NCBI GenBank assembly: GCA_025935475.1
Contig: JAICVE010000043.1
Span: 1 to 12,384 of the forward strand
From: Nitrospira sp.
Lineage (GTDB): Bacteria; Nitrospirota; Nitrospiria; Nitrospirales; Nitrospiraceae
Direction: 5' to 3'
DNA: 12,384 bases
Shown: one piece after another, positions 7,901 through 12,384 of the stretch
Layout of the letters: every line of letters begins with the position of its first letter
Numbering within the stretch: position 1 is the stretch's first letter
The notes under the pieces: generated by a model
What the model was told of the DNA's origin: nothing
Database searches by the model: none
Seen by the model: only the letters and a program-made list of their open reading frames with translations
Position numbers and translations under genes: made by a program

Positions 7901-8537
7901 ACCCGTACTTGAAGAGGCGGGCTTCCCGCACCCAAAGATCCATGATCCCGTTTTCGTTGACGAGATCGTCTTCGATCGATTGTATGAAGCAGGCGTGGGG
8001 TTGCGGATGCTCGAATGCATTCGTCGCTTTCACGACTTCGCGTGTCTTGGGATCGACGTAGAAATGACCTTGAGCCGGACCGGACAAGCCATAGGCGTAG
8101 TGGAGGCCCGTATTGAACCACTGCGGAGAATTCGGCGCGGCCATCTGGTGCGCCAGCATGTAGCACACTTCGTCGTGAAACGCCGCGCTGTCCTCGATGG
8201 TCTTGAAGTAGCCGTAGGCTTTGCCCCAATGCGTCCAGCAGCCGGCGAGGCGCTCGAATACCTGTCTGGCGTCGCGCTCTCCTCCCAACACCGGTTTCCC
8301 GTCGGATGCCAGGAGAGGATTGCCCGTCTCATCTCTCTGCGGAACGCCCGCTTTGCGAAAATACTTTTGAGCCAGGATATCGATAGCGAGCTGCGACCAG
8401 GATTCGGGAATGTCGATTTGGTCCAACTTGAAGACGGTCGATCCATCAGGGTTGCGTATCTCCGACGAGCGTTTTACGAACCTCAACCCTTCATAAGGAC
8501 TCTGTCCTGAATGTGTAAATCGCCGTTCTATTCTCAC
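4992..8537 (-). CDS. nrdJ: Adenosylcobalamin-dependent (class II) ribonucleotide reductase
   Basis: This enzyme reduces ribonucleotides to deoxyribonucleotides with a radical generated from coenzyme B12, and works with or without oxygen. The 1181-residue product shows the ten-stranded barrel landmarks. A redox cysteine lies at C183 (PHACFIQS). NPCSE at 460-464 holds the thiyl-radical cysteine C462 with N460 and E464. The partner redox cysteine is C473, 11 residues on, as in the Thermotoga enzyme. APTGTIG follows at 659-665, then DATLEDVKSAYLFSWKSMVK near 874. A TSCPD-type domain starts near 940, and a flexible Gly/Asn/His linker (about 1111-1121) leads to a cysteine-rich tail with CQGC (1154-1157) and CLKCMGCG (1168-1175) ending GCS. 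The tail is expected to pass reducing equivalents to the active site. The GTG start at 8537 is backed by GGGAGGAGG. All key residues look intact. No class I or III reductase gene is visible in the window. Confidence 0.97.
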   Translation of the reverse strand: MRIERRFTHSGQSPYEGLRFVKRSSEIRNPDGSTVFKLDQIDIPESWSQLAIDILAQKYFRKAGVPQRDETGNPLLASDGKPVLGGERDARQVFERLAGCWTHWGKAYGYFKTIEDSAAFHDEVCYMLAHQMAAPNSPQWFNTGLHYAYGLSGPAQGHFYVDPKTREVVKATNAFEHPQPHACFIQSIEDDLVNENGIMDLWVREARLFKYGSGTGTNFSKLRGDGESLSGGGRSSGLMSFLRIGDRAAGAIKSGGTTRRAAKMVCLDLDHPDIEEFIDWKVIEEQKVAAMVTGSKICAQRLNAVLKACHIVNADGTPHVSIDPKQNSILGEALSAARRDNIPEAYIQRMFSYAQQGFTHFVFHEYDTNWDGRAYQTVSGQNSNNSVRIPNEFFAVLEADGDWQLKRRIDGKISKTVKARDLWDRIAWAAWICADPGTQYDTTINEWHTCPEDGRINASNPCSEYMFLDDTACNLASLNLSQFFTPEGQFELEHFRHAVRIWTVVLEISVLMASFPSRSIAEKSYQFRTLGLGYANLGTVLMRQGIPYDSEKALAICGALTAIMTGEAYSASAEMAAELWPFPGYAKNRDAMLRVIRNHRRAAYSAPREEFEGLTITPAGIQPEDCPPDLLIAARRAWDRALELGTAYGYRNAQVTVIAPTGTIGLVMDCDTTGIEPDFALVKFKKLAGGGYFKIINQSLPPALETLGYPSSQVQDIVNYCVGRQTLQGAPFINHETLKQKGFDDAALGRMESGLAQAFEIQFAFNKYVLGEEFCRAKLGLTDLQLTEANFNMLKALGFTQEEIAAANDYCCGTMTVEGAPHLKAEHLPVFDCANRCGRIGQRYIAVDAHIRMMAAAQPFISGAISKTINMPADATLEDVKSAYLFSWKSMVKAVALYRDGSKLSQPLSASTDSGKTVETSTEVLNIAEKITERVLVRYLAKRRPLPARRNGYTQKAVIGGHKLYLRTGEYEDGTVGEIFLDMHKEGAAFRSLMNCFAIAISLGLQHGVPLEEFVEAFVFTRFEPNGPVKLNDRIKMSTSIIDYIFRELAVTYLDRYDLAQVKEEDLRMDSVKKDAPDPECSEEEADPQALASSSISTELFPSRRGMQPRHGGNGHGNGNGSVTHKLEVKRETLTYTAEAVKYARLQGYEGDPCQGCNEFKLVRNGTCLKCMGCGATSGCS

Positions 8538-8541
8538 GATG

Positions 8542-8550
8542 CCTCCTCCC
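8542..8550 (-). promoter_or_regulatory. Ribosome-binding site deciding the GTG start of nrdJ
   Basis: GGGAGGAGG on the minus strand ends 4 bases before the GTG at 8537, and its GGGAGG part ends 7 bases before it. No competing ATG lies at a proper distance, so the GTG is the likely start. Confidence 0.8.
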
Positions 8551-8556
8551 TGAATT

Positions 8557-8602
8557 CCGAGCTAATTGCAGCCTGCTTCGGACCCTACGGAAGTAGTGGG
8601 CC
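8557..8602 (-). other. Two possible hairpins in the nrdJ leader
   Basis: In the transcript of the minus strand, plus-strand bases 8602-8580 can fold with CUAC pairing GUAG around a UUCC loop, extended past a bulged A by CC/GG and GG/CC pairs. Bases 8581-8557 can fold as CCGAAGC against GCUCGG with one bulge, around a 12-base loop. They share two bases and sit directly upstream of the ribosome-binding site. They were found by eye, with no energy calculated. They do not resemble a cobalamin riboswitch: no B12-box-like core is visible. Confidence 0.3.
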
Positions 8603-8671
8603 TAAAGGACCTTGCCGGTGCGACTTGTTGAGCGGAGAAGCCTATGCTTATGATGTCGTCGTTCACGGGGA

Positions 8672-8687
8672 TGACTACATATAGCTA
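8672..8687. promoter_or_regulatory. Candidate NrdR box, promoter-proximal
   Basis: TGACTACATATAGCTA matches about 10 of 16 positions of the palindromic NrdR-box pattern as I recall it (acaCwAtATaTwGtgt). It covers the probable -10 of nrdJ. On its own it would be weak. Its support is the better site that starts exactly 32 bases away. Confidence 0.5.
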
Positions 8688-8704
8688 TTGCCAGGAATTG
8701 TCAA
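8676..8704 (-). promoter_or_regulatory. Probable sigma-70-type promoter of nrdJ
   Basis: On the minus strand there is a perfect TTGACA (-35, bases 8704-8699). The -10 is TATGTA (8681-8676, spacing 17) or TATATG (8683-8678, spacing 15). Transcription would start near 8669, giving a leader of about 130 bases. The -35 touches one NrdR-like site and the -10 lies within the other, a layout suited to repression. Confidence 0.55.
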
Positions 8705-8719
8705 TACCAAATATTGTGG
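8704..8719. promoter_or_regulatory. Candidate NrdR box, promoter-distal
   Basis: ATACCAAATATTGTGG matches about 12 of 16 positions of the NrdR-box pattern recalled as acaCwAtATaTwGtgt, with a strong ATATTGTGG half. It abuts the -35 and starts 32 bases from the proximal site, about three helical turns. NrdR boxes typically occur in pairs at this spacing upstream of nrd operons. Confidence 0.55.
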
Positions 8720-8725
8720 CCTTCC

Positions 8726-8734
8726 TGTGGAAAT
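8726..8734 (-). promoter_or_regulatory. DnaA-box-like 9-mer (ATTTCCACA)
   Basis: On the minus strand this reads ATTTCCACA, matching 7 of 9 positions of TTATCCACA. It shares the octamer CCTGTGGA with the site 20 bases away, so the two lie on the same face of the helix. Confidence 0.4.
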
Positions 8735-8745
8735 TGAGGAAAGCC

Positions 8746-8754
8746 TGTGGATAG
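8746..8754 (-). promoter_or_regulatory. DnaA-box-like 9-mer (CTATCCACA)
   Basis: On the minus strand this reads CTATCCACA, matching 8 of 9 positions of the consensus TTATCCACA. It lies 20 bases from the neighbouring site at 8726, in the same orientation. Confidence 0.5.
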
Positions 8755-8799
8755 CAGCCAACTGTTGCGCGCGGCCAATTTTACGGAAAAAAAGACAGG

Positions 8800-8808
8800 T
8801 TATCCACA
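8800..8808 (+). promoter_or_regulatory. Perfect DnaA box (TTATCCACA)
   Basis: TTATCCACA matches the high-affinity consensus at all 9 positions. It forms an inverted pair with the weaker box that begins after 2 bases, giving a perfect 14-base palindrome TCCACAGCTGTGGA at 8803-8816. Confidence 0.6.
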
Positions 8809-8810
8809 GC

Positions 8811-8819
8811 TGTGGAGTA
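8811..8819 (-). promoter_or_regulatory. DnaA-box-like 9-mer (TACTCCACA), inverted to the perfect box
   Basis: On the minus strand this reads TACTCCACA, 7 of 9 positions of the consensus. It faces the perfect box at 8800 across a 2-base gap. Confidence 0.4.
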
Positions 8820-8836
8820 CTCACGGAGAGGTTATC

Positions 8837-9208
8837 TTAGAAGGCGAGGCGTCCGAGGCGTAGGATGGCCTCATCAATTCCCTTAAGTGGAATAAAGGAT
8901 CCAGCAGCGCCTAGCACGACGATGCGCACGTCGAACAACGAGGTTTCGTAAATGCTCATCACGGCCCAATTTCGACGAATCGTGTGGGGACGGACGGCGG
9001 TCTCCATCAGTTCGTGGCTGTGGGAGCGGAAGATTGATTTCAACATGGCCTGCTCGCGCCCCGAATGATTCTGTTCGCTGCGGTCCATCGCCTTTCCCAA
9101 CTGGCCTTCGACGAACAGTAGGTAATCGTCCATCGTCGGATTCGAGAGAACTAGCCCGACGCCCAAGCCCAGCACAATGACCGTCATTGCGAGCCGAAGC
9201 AGGCTCAT
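8837..9208 (-). CDS. DUF4359-like membrane-anchored or secreted protein
   Basis: This is a 123-residue protein of unknown function. It starts with a hydrophobic stretch (residues 5-22, LRLAMTVIVLGLGVGLVLS), either a signal peptide or a membrane anchor, directly followed by NPTMDDYLLFVEGQL. The second half has RRNWAVMSIYETSLF (78-92) and a VVLGAAGSFIPL end. The NP-x-x-x-x-Y after the anchor, the R-x-N...SIY-x-T block and the glycine-rich end resemble DUF4359 proteins as I remember them; that match is from memory. The body is expected outside the inner membrane. The ATG at 9208 has AGGA 8 bases upstream. It is divergent from the small membrane protein at 9315 across 106 bases. Its stop lies 18 bases from the nearest DnaA-box-like site, and transcripts running on could enter the nrdJ control region. 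Confidence 0.75.
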   Translation of the reverse strand: MSLLRLAMTVIVLGLGVGLVLSNPTMDDYLLFVEGQLGKAMDRSEQNHSGREQAMLKSIFRSHSHELMETAVRPHTIRRNWAVMSIYETSLFDVRIVVLGAAGSFIPLKGIDEAILRLGRLAF

Positions 9209-9314
9209 GGATGCTTTCCTTTGACAAATCTCGAACTCATCTTTAGCCTACCGCAAGTTTTCAACCATTGGACAACGTCCCTATCGCGTTGAACCCGCTG
9301 GAGAGGAGAGTCTC

Positions 9315-9614
9315 ATGTTCGTATGGAGCAAAAAGCTCGTTGCGATATTATTGGGATTATTTGTGGTCATCTTGGGCGCATTTCTCATCCACGGTTCCCC
9401 GGACAGCACCAGTGGCTTGAAAATCCACACGACGAGATGGATGGCGCTCAATTACATCGGACTCATGATCTGGGTCTTCGTCTGGATGATCGATCAGACC
9501 CGCATGAGAGCTAAGAATGTCTGGATTTGGTTGGTGCCCTATGCTCTCGCACCCTTGCCCACCCTGCTCTTGTTCGTGTTGTTTCTTCAGCGGCGTCTCA
9601 AGCCGGTTTCATGA
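9315..9614 (+). CDS. Small three-helix membrane protein of unknown function
   Basis: The family is not recognised. The 99-residue product has three hydrophobic segments (about residues 7-27, 42-62 and 68-93) joined by short loops containing HGSPDSTSGLKIHTTR and DQTRMRAKN. It ends in a basic tail (QRRLKPVS). The positive loop between helices 2 and 3 and the basic N-terminus (SKK) give topology hints only. The ATG at 9315 has GGAGAGGAG 6 bases upstream, a strong ribosome-binding site. The end overlaps the convergent AmpG-like gene by 17 bases. It may share a divergent promoter region with the DUF4359-like gene: a TTGACA lies at 9221-9226 on this strand, but the -10 at 17 bases (TAGCCT) is poor. 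Confidence 0.8.
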   Translation: MFVWSKKLVAILLGLFVVILGAFLIHGSPDSTSGLKIHTTRWMALNYIGLMIWVFVWMIDQTRMRAKNVWIWLVPYALAPLPTLLLFVLFLQRRLKPVS

Positions 9615-10866
9615 GCGGAGATTCCGAGGCAGTGGCTTCGCCTGCGTGAGGGGCGAGCTGTCGGCGGTAGTGCCACACGAGCCAGCAACCAGGCAGCGCG
9701 AGAAGGAATGAGAGACAAAAAAACCAGCCCCATCCCAGCAGGCTCACGGCTTCAGCCGAGGGACGACCTGAAAAGACCCGGCCGAAAGCTTCGAGTGAAG
9801 ACAGCAATGCGAATTGCGTCGCCGTATACCGATGGTCGCAGAGGGACATCACAAGCGCGACGAAAGCTGCCGTGCCCATGCCACCCGTGACGTTTTCGAT
9901 GACGACTGAGGCCGCAAGCGCCTCGTAGCTCTTTCCCATCCAGGCCAGCACCATGAACGAGAGATTGGACAGCGCCTGGAGAATCCCGAATAGCAGGAGC
10001 GAACGAGCCAACCCGGTTTTGGCCATTACCATGCCGCCCGCTAACGCGCCGATCAACGTGGCGGCGATGCCGAGACCTTTCACATAACCGACCTCTCCTG
10101 CGGTAAAGCCAAGACCGCCGATGAAGAAGGCCGTCTGCAACGAGCCCGCGACGGCATCTCCAACCTTGTAGAGGACAATGAGGCTCAGTATTCCATAAAT
10201 GCCCGGCCTGGCGAAGAGTTCACGCAACGGCAATCCGATCGCTTCCTTGAGCGTTTTCGGCGGGAGGCCGCCTGCTGGAGGGTTCGGGCTGAACAGCACA
10301 GTCACGGCTCCTGCGGCCATCAGACCGGCCAGCGCCAGGTAAGTGCCCCGCCATCCGATATGGTCGGCCAGCACCAAGGCTCCGGCACTCGCCAGCAAGA
10401 GAGCCAATCGATACCCATTCACCCAAACTGCGGCGCCGAAGCCCCGCTCGGCGGATAGCAGGACATCCGTGCGATAGGCGTCAAAAACGATGTCCAGGGA
10501 GGCGGACATGAAGGCGACGGCGATCGCGATGCCGCCGAGCCACCGTGGTCCGCTCTCGGTACCGATCACTCCCATCAGGGCCAATCCGGCGGCCACCGCG
10601 ATCTGCGTGACGAGCATCCAGCCGCGCCGCCGTCCCAACCAGGGAAGAGCGATCCGATCCATGACGGGCGCCCAGAGAAACTTCAGGCTGTAAGGAAGGC
10701 CGACTAGCGTGAATATCCCGATGGTTTTTAGATCCACTCCTGCGACCGTCAACCAGGCTTGCAGAGTCCCTGATGTCAGTGCGAGCGGCAGTCCGGAGGC
10801 GAACCCCAACGGCAGCATCAGTGCAATGCGCTTATTCCCGAGGATTTGTGCGAAGGAGGCAGCCAT
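9598..10866 (-). CDS. ampG: AmpG-like MFS permease (muropeptide import)
   Basis: This is a 422-residue major facilitator superfamily protein of the inner membrane with about twelve hydrophobic segments. It carries the AmpG signature opening: LGFASGLPLALTSGTLQAWL, then VGLPYSLKFLWAPVMDR, GRRRGWML and SASLDIVFDAYRTDVL (about residues 121-136). AmpG proteins import anhydro-muropeptides released during wall turnover so they can be recycled. The E. coli protein is about 490 residues with extra C-terminal helices, so this is a shorter version, as is common outside enterobacteria. The ATG at 10866 has no good Shine-Dalgarno, but the protein begins like relatives. No other recycling gene (nagZ, ampD, anmK) is in view, so an anhydro-muropeptide substrate is likely rather than proven. 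It follows the EF-hand-like secreted gene by 114 bases on the same strand. Confidence 0.88.
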   Translation of the reverse strand: MAASFAQILGNKRIALMLPLGFASGLPLALTSGTLQAWLTVAGVDLKTIGIFTLVGLPYSLKFLWAPVMDRIALPWLGRRRGWMLVTQIAVAAGLALMGVIGTESGPRWLGGIAIAVAFMSASLDIVFDAYRTDVLLSAERGFGAAVWVNGYRLALLLASAGALVLADHIGWRGTYLALAGLMAAGAVTVLFSPNPPAGGLPPKTLKEAIGLPLRELFARPGIYGILSLIVLYKVGDAVAGSLQTAFFIGGLGFTAGEVGYVKGLGIAATLIGALAGGMVMAKTGLARSLLLFGILQALSNLSFMVLAWMGKSYEALAASVVIENVTGGMGTAAFVALVMSLCDHRYTATQFALLSSLEAFGRVFSGRPSAEAVSLLGWGWFFCLSFLLALPGCWLVWHYRRQLAPHAGEATASESPLMKPA

Positions 10867-10980
10867 GTGATCGGATAACTCTGTGCGTGCCTAGAATAGC
10901 ACCAGACCGGTCACGGATTTAGGAGAATCGCCAATTTGGTTCGATGAACTGTTGGACGTCCGGAGCAAGATGCTGACGGC

Positions 10981-11385
10981 TCAGCAAGGCTGTCCGTTGA
11001 ACGTGCAGGGTTTGTAGCGGGAAATGTCGAATTCCACATTTTCCTGATAGATGCGCTCGTTGCCGTTCACGCCATCCTGTTCAGGATCGTTCCACATTAT
11101 ATGATTCCACCAATAGAACAACGGGTGCACTTCTGTCTGATAGACGGGATTACCGAAGTTGCTGCGGGCGTACTCCTGGACCATGCGGCCGGTAATGTAG
11201 TCCACCTGACCGTCCCCTTTTAACGAAAACAGCATGAGAAACAAGCGAGCTTCGTGGTCGTATAACTCATCAATTCGGGTGCTGACGTCCGGTTCGACGG
11301 GCAGGACATCCTTGGCAGAGGCGTTGCACACGAGAAGCAGGCTGAGCAAGAGAAAGCCGCATGCGATGAGGAGCCGAATCGCCAC
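10981..11385 (-). CDS. Secreted protein with EF-hand-like loops, function unknown
   Basis: No family is recognised. I place the start at the GTG at 11385: GAGGA lies 4 bases upstream, and the product then opens with a clean signal peptide (AIRLLIACGFLLLSLLLVC) ending NASA before KDVLP. Longer in-frame starts at 11424 (ATG) and 11436 (GTG) would put a polar stretch before it. The mature part is about 110 residues. Two acidic loops resemble calcium-binding EF-hand or dockerin loops: SLKGDGQVDYITGR (about 54-67) and NDPEQDGVNGNERIYQ (about 99-114). Each has acidic or polar residues around a central glycine. Between them lies an aromatic stretch (HPLFYWWNHIMW). Two cysteines near the end (C127, C134) could form a disulfide in the periplasm. 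It is divergent from mtaB. Calcium binding is inference. Confidence 0.75.
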   Translation of the reverse strand: MAIRLLIACGFLLLSLLLVCNASAKDVLPVEPDVSTRIDELYDHEARLFLMLFSLKGDGQVDYITGRMVQEYARSNFGNPVYQTEVHPLFYWWNHIMWNDPEQDGVNGNERIYQENVEFDISRYKPCTFNGQPC

Positions 11386-11389
11386 CGAA

Positions 11390-11394
11390 TCCTC
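11390..11394 (-). promoter_or_regulatory. Ribosome-binding site favouring the GTG start at 11385
   Basis: GAGGA on the minus strand ends 4 bases before the GTG at 11385. Neither upstream in-frame start (11424, 11436) has a comparable site, and only the 11385 start gives a signal peptide right at the N-terminus. Confidence 0.55.
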
Positions 11395-11455
11395 GGGTGA
11401 TGTTGCTAGTGGGCATGCTACCATGGCGATCAGCACCCTTCAACCCGCACTGTAC

Positions 11456-11485
11456 TTGCCCCTCCTGCAAGCAGCTCTCTATAAT
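11456..11485 (+). promoter_or_regulatory. Candidate promoter of mtaB (TTGCCC, 18 bases, TATAAT)
   Basis: A perfect TATAAT lies at 11480-11485, with TTGCCC (4 of 6 matches to TTGACA) 18 bases upstream at 11456-11461. The expected transcription start, about 7 bases after the -10, is near 11492. That is only about 3 bases before the ATG at 11495, which has no Shine-Dalgarno. A leaderless or near-leaderless mtaB message is therefore possible. Confidence 0.45.
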
Positions 11486-11494
11486 GCGCGCGTC

Positions 11495-12384
11495 ATGAGA
11501 AAGCGTGCGTCACTTCACAGCCTCGGCTGCCGTCTCAACCAAGCGGAAACGTCCGTGCTCGAATCCCAGTTACGGCGTCGAGGTTACACCGTCGTGGCCT
11601 GGGGCGAGCCCACGGATCTGCTCGTCGTCAACACCTGCTCGGTCACGGCCGAGGCTGAGCGCACTTGCCGCTACGTGATCCGAAAGACCTTGAGACATTC
11701 CCCGGATGCCTTCGTGGCGGTCACCGGCTGTTACGCTCAGACAGGGATGAATCACTTGCGCAATATTCCCGGAATTGATCTCATCGTCGGCAATCAATTC
11801 AAGTCGGACCTGCCCTCGTTCTTGCCACCTCCAGAGGTGCTTCGGAAACAACCGACGCCGGAGGTACTGCACACGAGAACGATCGCTCGCGAAGAGTTCG
11901 TCCTTCCGGAGTTTGGCGAGTCCGATGCCACCCGGGCCTTGTTGAAGATTCAAGATGGATGCAACGTAATGTGCAGCTTCTGCCTCATTCCGTTTGCAAG
12001 AGGACATGAGCGCAGCCGGCTTCTTGACGACGTGCTTGCAGAGGCTGAATCGCAGGCGGCACGCGGCCGTCGAGAACTGGTCCTGACCGGGGTGAACATC
12101 GGTCAGTATCACTCACGGGGCGTCGCCCTCAGCGGCCTCATCGATCGCTTAGAAGCCATTAGCGGCATCCAGCGTATTAGATTGTCGTCGATCGAACCGA
12201 CAACGGTGACCGAACCACTGCTAGAGCGGATGGGCCCTGGTCGCAAGTTGTGCCCGTACCTGCACGTTCCGCTTCAGAGTGGAGACGACGCGGTGCTCAG
12301 AGCCATGAACCGCCCTTATCAGATAAGATCATTCATGTCGCTTATTGAGCGTGCTCTTTCACGAGTTTCGGATCTGGCATTGGG
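11495..12384 (+). CDS. mtaB: tRNA (t6A37) methylthiotransferase MtaB, 3' end cut off by the window
   Basis: MtaB is a radical-SAM enzyme that adds a methylthio group to t6A at position 37 of ANN-decoding tRNAs. 296 codons are visible and the frame runs off the right edge; relatives are about 430 residues. The N-terminal UPF0004 domain opens SLHSLGCRLNQAET with cluster cysteines C12, C48 (NTCSV) and C79 (VTGCY). The radical-SAM site is DGCNVMCSFC (C156, C160, C163), followed by LIPFARGHERSR. LTGVNIGQY (198-205) and LHVPLQSGDD (256-265) follow. IPFARG and TGVNIGQY favour MtaB over MiaB. The ATG at 11495 matches where relatives begin. An in-frame ATG at 11423 would add 24 residues (MAISTLQPALYLPLLQAALY...), but it would place the TATAAT at 11480 inside the coding region and has no Shine-Dalgarno. 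Confidence 0.92.
   Translation, partial: MRKRASLHSLGCRLNQAETSVLESQLRRRGYTVVAWGEPTDLLVVNTCSVTAEAERTCRYVIRKTLRHSPDAFVAVTGCYAQTGMNHLRNIPGIDLIVGNQFKSDLPSFLPPPEVLRKQPTPEVLHTRTIAREEFVLPEFGESDATRALLKIQDGCNVMCSFCLIPFARGHERSRLLDDVLAEAESQAARGRRELVLTGVNIGQYHSRGVALSGLIDRLEAISGIQRIRLSSIEPTTVTEPLLERMGPGRKLCPYLHVPLQSGDDAVLRAMNRPYQIRSFMSLIERALSRVSDLAL

Noticed and set aside
8538..8720. Cobalamin riboswitch upstream of nrdJ
   Set aside because: Expected from the biology of B12-dependent reductases, but no B12-box-like core or the conserved multi-helix layout could be read on the minus strand, and the predicted leader of about 130 bases is short for one.
8787..8816. Intrinsic terminator after the DUF4359-like gene
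   Set aside because: On the minus strand a short palindrome is followed by seven Ts, but 9 bases separate the stem from the T run, which is too far for a standard terminator.
8720..8836. Chromosomal origin (oriC)
   Set aside because: There is a DnaA-box cluster, but no dnaA, dnaN, rpmH or gidA neighbour and no strong AT-rich repeat array. Control of nrdJ explains the boxes better, though genome-wide skew was not computed.
11570..12112. 180-residue open frame on the minus strand
   Set aside because: Antisense to mtaB across its radical-SAM motif; no independent support.
1..12384. Mobile element, CRISPR array, tRNA or rRNA
   Set aside because: No transposase or integrase, no terminal inverted repeats, no spaced direct repeats and no tRNA- or rRNA-like stretch was seen on either strand.

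Overview
The window looks like ordinary chromosomal DNA from a GC-rich bacterium. The protein flavour suggests Nitrospira or another member of the Nitrospirota: a large adenosylcobalamin-dependent ribonucleotide reductase as the dNTP enzyme, an RlpA lipoprotein with a SPOR domain, a CorC-type CBS protein, an AmpG-like permease and an MtaB methylthiotransferase. That placement is an impression from the proteins, not a proven assignment. I see no insertion sequence, phage gene, CRISPR array, tRNA or rRNA. Coding density is high, and both ends of the window cut through genes.

Layout. Bases 1-1812 (+) hold the 3' nine-tenths of ligA (NAD-dependent DNA ligase). It meets, tail to tail with a 17-base overlap, a long minus-strand block. 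In transcription order that block is a DUF4359-like membrane-anchored protein (9208-8837), a 299-base regulatory gap, nrdJ (8537-4992), a small protein with a possible PD-(D/E)XK-like core (4979-4572), a tandem-ACT protein (4478-4068), the RlpA lipoprotein (3986-3315) and a CNNM/CorC family protein (3079-1796). Divergent from the DUF4359-like gene is a small three-helix membrane protein (9315-9614, +). Its end overlaps, again by 17 bases, the end of an AmpG-like MFS permease (10866-9598, -). Upstream of ampG lies a secreted protein with EF-hand-like loops (11385-10981, -). Divergent from that is the 5' two-thirds of mtaB (11495 to the right edge, +).

The most interesting stretch is the gap upstream of nrdJ (8538-8836). 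Read towards nrdJ, it carries four DnaA-box-like 9-mers, one of them a perfect TTATCCACA. Two 16-base palindrome-like sites resembling NrdR boxes follow, starting exactly 32 bases apart. A perfect TTGACA lies between and against these two sites, with a -10 element inside the promoter-proximal one. About 130 bases of leader with two possible hairpins lead to a strong Shine-Dalgarno and a GTG start. This looks like joint NrdR (dNTP-sensing) and DnaA (replication-initiation) control of a class II reductase, much as class I nrdAB is controlled in E. coli. It is inferred from sequence only.

The Shine-Dalgarno of the small gene after nrdJ is fused to the nrdJ stop codon (TAGGAGG), so the two are very likely co-transcribed. 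Replication and repair functions (ligA, nrdJ) and envelope functions (rlpA, ampG, corC, small membrane proteins) are mixed here. Apart from the nrdJ unit I see no strong pathway clustering.
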